DNA from: Holosporaceae bacterium
Lineage (GTDB): Bacteria; Pseudomonadota; Alphaproteobacteria; UBA3830
Length of the DNA: 10,005 bases
Direction: 5' to 3'
Assembly: GCA_031258475.1 (NCBI GenBank)
Contig: JAIRMS010000025.1
Location: 1 to 10,005 of the forward strand
Positions 6,740-10,005 of the stretch are shown in pieces. Under the pieces are notes generated by a model. That model was given only the letters and a program-made list of their open reading frames with translations. It did no database searches and had not been told where the DNA came from. Every line of letters begins with the position of its first letter. Within the stretch, counting starts at the first letter, position 1. The translations under genes were made by a program, and so were the position numbers.

Positions 6740-6833
6740 CCCTAACTCCGCATAAATTTATGCAGCCTATGGAAAAGAGCAGATAATTTTCGATGTTTCT
6801 TGATATAAAAAAGTAGTTGTGTTACATCTTAAT
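6740..6833 (+). repeat. 94-bp dispersed repeat, copy 1
   Basis: This stretch is 93/94 identical to 9699-9792 in the same orientation; the single difference is C6828 versus T9787. It contains the perfect 14-bp palindrome GCATAAATTTATGC (6750-6763). It starts one base after the fzlA stop and ends in TTAAT, directly before an IS200-like left end. The sharp boundaries and lack of coding capacity suggest the end of an insertion sequence or a small non-autonomous element. The palindrome might also serve as a weak hairpin behind recA-fzlA. Confidence 0.85.
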
Positions 6834-6908
6834 CCCCAAGGGTTGAATTCCCTGCCGCTCGCGGCGTAAATAAGAGTTATGAGCGAATATATTCACAAGT
6901 TGAAATGA
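6834..6908 (+). mobile_element. IS200/IS605-type left-end remnant with first codons of tnpA
   Basis: CCCCAAGGGTTGAATTCCC followed by a short GC hairpin (GCCG-CTCG-CGGC, 6854-6865) resembles the subterminal left-end structure that precedes tnpA in IS200-like elements. At 6879 an ATG opens MSEYIHK, the usual N-terminus of one widespread IS200-type TnpA group (recalled from memory). The frame then runs into LK and a stop at 6906-6908, so at most seven codons of the Y1 transposase survive. The hairpin stem is degenerate. No right end, tyrosine motif or TnpB is present. The remnant begins exactly after TTAAT at the end of the 94-bp repeat. Confidence 0.65.
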
Positions 6909-6931
6909 GGAATGGTATAATATTATCACTT

Positions 6932-6959
6932 CGTCATTGCAAGCGTGCGAAGCAATCCA
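6932..6959 (+). repeat. REP-like palindrome, degenerate copy
   Basis: CGTCATTGC...GCAATCCA, with ATTGC (6936-6940) paired to GCAAT (6952-6956). The same outer motif recurs at 9529-9563. This CGTCATTGCGAG-type sequence is a common dispersed palindrome in many bacterial genomes (general knowledge). The inner stem is eroded here. It lies in the AT-rich non-coding tract after fzlA. Confidence 0.6.
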
Positions 6960-7200
6960 TTCCCCCTCGGCTACGCGTCTACGGTCAAGCTAAATGCCGA
7001 CAGTGCACTTTCAAAGTGATTCATGTATAAAATTCCAAACGATTACTTCAGTCTCCGTGTTGTAAGCTAGCCTGTTAAAAAACATCAGTGCACTGAAGTA
7101 CGAGCTATCTAATCCATAATTCGCGTTTATAAAGCGGTGCACCTCTATTTATTCGGTGGCGCTTTGAGCTGACTCTAATGCATGCGAATCCTTATTGCGG
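6960..7200. other. non-coding decayed tract with small inverted repeats
   Basis: No credible coding sequence was found. Visible structure: CACTTT-C-AAAGTG (7006-7018); the 12-bp palindrome TCAGTGCACTGA (7085-7096); 9-bp arms TACTTCAGT (7044-7052) and ACTGAAGTA (7092-7100); and GTGATTCATGTATA, which recurs with one change at 9588-9601. This looks like worn mobile or repeat DNA. No T-rich intrinsic terminator is evident for either flanking gene. Confidence 0.5.
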
Positions 7201-7743
7201 TTACAGCGCTTTTCCAAGCGCTTTCAGCCCACCGAAACCGGCTATAAAACCATTCCAAATCGCATAAAGTTCCCTCTTCGCAGACAGTGCTATGTTTGCG
7301 CAGCCCCAAATCACGTTCGTAAAAGCAAACTTAAGCATGCTACCGGCCACTTCCCAGCGATAGAGTTCGCCCTGCGCTAATTTACGAATAGTTAGTACCG
7401 TGTCTGGAATCACCGTAAATGCAAACCCAACAAAGCCCGCAGTCCCAAGTACGATTTGCCCCGACCCAGCCAGCGTACCAAGGGCAGCCGATCCAGTTTC
7501 CTCGAACGCTAGCAAAGCGGCCAAACTTGGTTGATTAAGAGATGGAAAACCTCCCCAACCTTCGGCATTATTTTCCTCGTATGAGCCATTTGCAAACGTT
7601 GTTATATTATGCGCTCCATTTCCAACTCTAAGGGTAATCCTATCCGCGTAATTGGCATCAGGCTGCATACCTTCTGACACATTGTTGAATCCACATGATA
7701 AAGTGGCCACCACACATAAACAGACTTTTGTTTCCTTCTTCAT
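7201..7743 (-). CDS. secreted or membrane-associated hypothetical protein (180 aa)
   Basis: I do not recognise a family. The preferred start is the ATG at 7743 rather than the in-frame ATG at 7773: it has a strong GAGAGGAAGG ribosome site just upstream and begins a signal peptide (MKKETKVCLCVVATLSCGF, residues 1-19), whereas the upstream ATG would lie inside the predicted promoter. Cleavage could be near S23-E24-G25; C17 (TLSC) is a weak lipobox. Residues 41-58 (GNGAHNITTFANGSYEEN) resemble residues 38-54 of the secreted protein at 80-325. The C-terminal half is hydrophobic and glycine- and alanine-rich, with possible membrane segments at about 73-117, 132-154 and 158-178. An exported effector or an envelope protein is possible, but nothing in the sequence decides this. 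The gene has its own promoter, stands alone, and lies between mobile-element remnants inside the repeat-bounded segment. Confidence 0.65.
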   Translation of the reverse strand: MKKETKVCLCVVATLSCGFNNVSEGMQPDANYADRITLRVGNGAHNITTFANGSYEENNAEGWGGFPSLNQPSLAALLAFEETGSAALGTLAGSGQIVLGTAGFVGFAFTVIPDTVLTIRKLAQGELYRWEVAGSMLKFAFTNVIWGCANIALSAKRELYAIWNGFIAGFGGLKALGKAL

Positions 7744-7770
7744 TTCCTTCCTCTCAAAAAATATATTTAT

Positions 7771-7799
7771 CATATAATATCTTTAATTCCATTTGTCAA
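7771..7799 (-). promoter_or_regulatory. sigma-70-type promoter of the 180-aa secreted protein gene
   Basis: On the minus strand there is TTGACA (7794-7799), a perfect -35 box, then a 17-nt spacer and TATATG (7771-7776). TATGAT, two bases further downstream, is a better -10 box but at a 19-nt spacing. Transcription would begin near 7762-7764, downstream of the alternative ATG at 7773, which supports translation from 7743. Confidence 0.5.
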
Positions 7800-7976
7800 T
7801 AAGAGGAGGGCATAATTAGAAAAAATAATTAGACTTCGCATAACATTAATCAATGAAAAAAATTACACAACAGCCGTGATCTTCAGAAGAGGATTTTATC
7901 GATCAAAGACATTCCCGAGGAAGACAAGGATTCATCTTCATCGATGTATCTTCAGATGGCACTCTTTTGGCTTTGG
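7800..7976. other. intergenic tract without a recognisable gene
   Basis: AT-rich in its first 70 bases, then more balanced. Several frames are open for 30 to 60 codons, but none has a ribosome site, a good start and a recognisable product together. It lies at the 3' side of the IS5-like remnant and may be the rest of a decayed insertion. Confidence 0.4.
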
Positions 7977-8120
7977 TCAGTAATAAATAGAAAAACGTCT
8001 GACAGAATTGCGGAAATCATAAACGAAAATATTCGCCATATGCTCAAATATTGGGAGCTTTACACCGCTCAGACGCCGAAACTCATCCTCTGATAATTTC
8101 AATAACTTCTCGTATCTTAT
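7977..8120 (-). pseudogene. IS5-type transposase N-terminal remnant
   Basis: On the minus strand, from 8117 downward, the frame reads RYEKLLKLSEDEFRRLSGVK and continues LPIFEHMANIF. From memory this matches the N-terminus of IS5-family DDE transposases (typically MRYEKL-LSEEEFRRLTGVKR-TFEKMVEIL). The codon where the start is expected is ATA (8118-8120) instead of ATG, with GGAAGGA correctly placed upstream, so the start seems lost. After about 30 codons the resemblance ends, and the frame stops at 7977-7979 (TGA). The DDE catalytic core is absent, so it is inactive. Confidence 0.55.
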
Positions 8121-8222
8121 CCATTCCTTCCACTTCTACTCCTGATAGCACAATAACGCGTTTCGAAAGAAATCCAATGAAAACCACACATTCGTTATCG
8201 GACACGGAACGAAATTATCATC

Positions 8223-8251
8223 TTGATAATCCTACCGATACTGGATACACT
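8223..8251 (+). promoter_or_regulatory. candidate promoter of the symporter gene
   Basis: TTGATA (8223-8228), a 17-nt spacer and TACACT (8246-8251); the boxes match 5/6 and 4/6 of consensus. Transcription near 8258 would leave a leader of about 19 nt before the ATG at 8277. Its layout resembles the TTGATA-17-TACATT candidate inside the 94-bp repeat. Confidence 0.4.
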
Positions 8252-8276
8252 CGTCCAGTTTTCCTAGAATGCAACC

Positions 8277-9494
8277 ATGTTGTTGAATGATTTTTTGATG
8301 AAAATACTCCTGAAGCACAATAAAATGCTGTACGTTCTCGCTATCATTTTTGGATGCATATGCGGATATGGAAATCTCATGCAGCCGGCGGCCGATTTCA
8401 TATCAAATGCCTTCATGAAAATTTTCAAATGCATGAGTCTGCCAATAATCGCTGTTTCGGTGATTGTTTCAATATCCCAGCAGAGTGCCAACGTTCAATT
8501 GAAACAAATTGGCAAACATACGCTTTTGTACACCATAGGAACAACGGTGGTCGCCTCTTTTGTGGCATGTGTTTTATATTTGCTGATTTCTCCGTCGAAT
8601 ATTACTTCGGCAATCAGTGGGAATCCCATCGACACCATCCAGAGCGGAAAGTATGCAGATTACGTGCTGGGCATTATTCCATCCAACATATTGTCTCCGT
8701 TTTTGGAACATAATGTGATGGGCACTCTTTTTATGAGCATTGTCATTGGAATCGCCATTAGATGTGTGCCAATAAAAGAATCCCAATCATTGAATAATTT
8801 TTTCAAAATGATTCAGGGAATGTTCTTGGTCATCATTGGATGGGTGGTGAAGATGCTTCCGCTGGCTTTGTTTGGATTTATCTCCACTGCCATTATGCAG
8901 CTAAAAAAAGGGACCAACATGAAGGGGCTGGGAGGATATCTGGCAGTGGTATTATTGTCCAACGTTGTGCAGGGGATTTTGGTATTGCCAATGTTTCTGT
9001 GGGGGCACAAAATCAATCCACTTGCCACATTGAGGTCCATGTTTCCGGCGTTGTCAGTGGCGTTTTTCTCCAAATCATCCGTTGGAACGTTGCCGATAAC
9101 AATGGAAACAGCAGAAAACAACCTAAAAATATCACGGGAAATCAGCAGATTTGCATTTCCGCTGTGCACTGCAATCAATATGAATGGATGCGCCGCATTC
9201 ATCTTCACAACTGTCATCTATATTATGCAAAACAACGGACTCGAGAGCAATTTACTTGCGTTGTTGCAGTGGATTTTTATATCCACCATCGCCGCCATTG
9301 GAAATGCCGGGGTGCCAATGGGATGCTTTTTCCTGAGCATGAGTCTGCTGACTAGCATGGATGTACCAATTGATATTCTATGGATAATTCTTCCATTCTA
9401 CGCAGTAATTGATATGGTGGAAACGTCGCTGAATGTGTGGTCGGATTGCTGCGTGGTTAAAATCATAGATAAAAAATTCAGAGCGAACACCTGA
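8277..9494 (+). CDS. DAACS-family dicarboxylate/amino acid:cation symporter, divergent binding site
   Basis: This 405-residue membrane carrier has the glutamate-transporter (GltPh/GltP) fold, with hydrophobic segments throughout. The C-terminal transport core aligns well by eye: HP1 SKSSVGTLP (265-273, SSSGTLP in GltPh), TM7 NMNGC (301-305, NMDGT in GltPh), HP2 AIGNAGVP (340-347), and TM8 IDMVETSLNVWSD (378-390, LDMGRTMVNVTGD in GltPh). D379, N386 and D390 are kept, but the position of substrate-binding R397 is Glu (E382) and sodium-site D312 is Asn (N303). The substrate is therefore probably not glutamate or aspartate, and the ion coupling may differ. The family imports solutes across the inner membrane. 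Starts at 8277 or 8298 are both possible and neither has a clear ribosome site; 8277 fits the promoter at 8223-8251. It lies alone inside a repeat-bounded accessory segment and ends shortly before a strong palindrome. Confidence 0.85.
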   Translation: MLLNDFLMKILLKHNKMLYVLAIIFGCICGYGNLMQPAADFISNAFMKIFKCMSLPIIAVSVIVSISQQSANVQLKQIGKHTLLYTIGTTVVASFVACVLYLLISPSNITSAISGNPIDTIQSGKYADYVLGIIPSNILSPFLEHNVMGTLFMSIVIGIAIRCVPIKESQSLNNFFKMIQGMFLVIIGWVVKMLPLALFGFISTAIMQLKKGTNMKGLGGYLAVVLLSNVVQGILVLPMFLWGHKINPLATLRSMFPALSVAFFSKSSVGTLPITMETAENNLKISREISRFAFPLCTAINMNGCAAFIFTTVIYIMQNNGLESNLLALLQWIFISTIAAIGNAGVPMGCFFLSMSLLTSMDVPIDILWIILPFYAVIDMVETSLNVWSDCCVVKIIDKKFRANT

Positions 9495-9510
9495 TCATAC
9501 ATTAGATTTT

Positions 9511-9556
9511 CCGCATCGCTGCGCTCCTCGTCATTGCGAGGAGCAGAGCGACGCGG
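9511..9556. repeat. REP-like stem-loop after the symporter gene
   Basis: Arms 9511-9530 and 9537-9556 pair at 17 of 20 positions around the loop TCATTG; the inner 8 bp (GCTCCTCG with CGAGGAGC) are perfect. The wider motif CGTCATTGCGAG...GCAATCCA (9529-9563) belongs to the same dispersed family as 6932-6959. It begins 17 nt after the symporter stop and could stabilise the mRNA 3' end. No T-tract follows, so it is not a canonical intrinsic terminator. Confidence 0.75.
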
Positions 9557-9597
9557 CAATCCAGAAAATGAGAATCGCGTTCCCAACGTGATTCATA

Positions 9598-9693
9598 TAT
9601 AGCCAACTCGCTTGGCATTTGCCGCACAAGAACGCTGAATATTCAGGCTTTGAATGTCTAAAAAGGCCGCAAATATAAAGCGAGTTGACTGTA
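9598..9693. repeat. long imperfect inverted repeat, MITE-like
   Basis: AGCCAACTCGCTT (9601-9613) pairs with AAGCGAGTTGACT (9678-9690) with one mismatch. The stem extends inward, with ATTTGCCGC (9618-9626) opposite GCCGCAAAT (9666-9674) with one mismatch. The interior holds the perfect 12-bp palindrome CTGAATATTCAG (9635-9646). The folded element of about 96 nt carries no gene and ends six bases before copy 2 of the 94-bp repeat. It could be a miniature element or a structured 3' sequence. Confidence 0.55.
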
Positions 9694-9698
9694 TTAAT

Positions 9699-9792
9699 CC
9701 CTAACTCCGCATAAATTTATGCAGCCTATGGAAAAGAGCAGATAATTTTCGATGTTTCTTGATATAAAAAAGTAGTTGTGTTACATTTTAAT
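9699..9792 (+). repeat. 94-bp dispersed repeat, copy 2
   Basis: Direct repeat of 6740-6833 with one difference (T9787 for C6828), including the palindrome GCATAAATTTATGC at 9709-9722. Past TTAAT the sequence continues with AGGCGGCATAATTAG rather than the IS200-like end, so this may be the undisturbed form. A short transposase-like reading frame begins 49 nt further on, which suggests the repeat is the left end of that insertion sequence. Confidence 0.85.
9759..9787 (+). promoter_or_regulatory. candidate outward promoter inside repeat copy 2
   Basis: TTGATA (9759-9764), a 17-nt spacer and TACATT (9782-9787). It points toward the reading frame at 9841, which has a good ribosome site. In copy 1 the only base change between copies alters the last -10 position to TACATC, removing a nearly invariant T. 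Confidence 0.4.
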
Positions 9793-9840
9793 AGGCGGCA
9801 TAATTAGTAGGCATATAGAGATAGAATTAGGGAGAGAATT

Positions 9841-9984
9841 ATGAGTTTACCAGATTGGGTTTTGCGCTTTAAAGAACCACACACAACCATCAACGACTAC
9901 CGTCTAAAGCCGGTAGTTTGGAATTCGCTTGCAAAGCAGATTAGAAGAGTGAACTCAGAATTCCGATATTCTAAAATCGTCTAA
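9841..9984 (+). CDS. 47-aa fragment resembling a transposase N-terminus
   Basis: The reading frame starts MSLPDWVLRFKEPHTTI and ends after 47 codons (stop at 9982-9984). The first 17 residues resemble, from memory, the start of a transposase group beginning MSLPEWVLKFKEP-TEIK; the remainder (NDYRLKPVVWNSLAKQIRR...) no longer fits, so the gene is probably truncated or rearranged. GGGAGAG lies 5 nt before the ATG and a candidate promoter sits in the 94-bp repeat, so expression signals are intact. A genuine small protein is an alternative. The call rests on a short similarity and is tentative. Confidence 0.45.
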   Translation: MSLPDWVLRFKEPHTTINDYRLKPVVWNSLAKQIRRVNSEFRYSKIV

Positions 9985-10005
9985 TTTGTGATGAGTTTCC
10001 TGATT

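Noticed and set aside
7201..7220. AGCGCT-TTTCCA-AGCGCT as a terminator
   Set aside because: The inverted repeat lies inside the last codons of the secreted-protein gene and has no following T-tract on the minus strand.
7744..7773. Upstream ATG for the 180-aa secreted protein
   Set aside because: It lies within or upstream of the predicted -10 region, has no ribosome site, and would bury the signal peptide behind a charged extension.
7809..7819. GGCATAATTAG shared with 9797-9807
   Set aside because: Only 11 bases with unrelated flanks; too short to call a repeat.
7836..8093. Plus-strand open frame containing SIKDIPEEDKDSSSSMYLQ
   Set aside because: It has no good start codon or ribosome site and no recognised product; its 3' half is antisense to the transposase remnant.
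8091..8246. Minus-strand frame ending VEVEGMDKIREVIEIIRG
   Set aside because: It has a plausible protein-like texture, but no suitable start upstream, no family resemblance, and overlaps the IS5-like frame; kept as unexplained.
8051..8290. 79-codon plus-strand reading frame upstream of the symporter
   Set aside because: No ribosome site, no recognisable domain, and antisense to the IS5-like remnant, which gives a better explanation of the sequence.

Overview
The window looks like part of the chromosome of an alphaproteobacterium. The gene families TrcR (DUF1013), TimA (Tim44-like) and FzlA, the last a GST-fold division protein, are typical of that class. The many decayed transposon pieces, small REP-like palindromes, short secreted orphans and a DAACS-family solute carrier suggest a host-associated, probably intracellular lineage of the Rickettsiales/Holosporales type. 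This placement is an inference from gene content; no 16S sequence or database match is available.

Left edge (1-390): the first 17 codons of an IS481-type transposase on the minus strand, then an 81-residue secreted protein, also on the minus strand, with its own promoter. A fully consensus sigma-70 promoter with an overlapping palindrome follows, driving a Bax-inhibitor-1/YccA membrane protein (594-1304).

Housekeeping core (1290-6738): a tight leftward operon trcR - tldD - dcd - timA - trmL with gaps or overlaps of -1 to 9 nt, converging on the BI-1 gene with a 15-nt 3' overlap. Divergent from it, a strong promoter drives recA and the closely linked fzlA. These genes serve cell-cycle transcription (TrcR), peptide proteolysis (TldD), dUTP supply for dTMP (Dcd), envelope protein assembly or adaptor function (TimA, inferred), tRNA wobble methylation (TrmL), recombination (RecA) and division (FzlA).

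Accessory segment (6740-9792): a 94-bp sequence occurs twice in direct orientation (6740-6833 and 9699-9792, one mismatch) and brackets about 2.9 kb. Between the copies lie an IS200/IS605 left-end remnant, REP-like palindromes, a second secreted protein gene that shares a short motif with the one at the left edge, an IS5-like transposase remnant, and a DAACS symporter with substitutions at positions that bind substrate and sodium in GltPh. Just downstream of the second copy a short reading frame resembles the N-terminus of a transposase. The first copy ends exactly where the IS200 remnant begins, immediately after TTAAT, which suggests a nested insertion.

I found no RNA gene, CRISPR array or clearly new multi-gene system. 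The most noteworthy points are the divergent DAACS binding residues, the paired secreted orphans, the repeat-bounded accessory segment and the palindrome on the BI-1 promoter.
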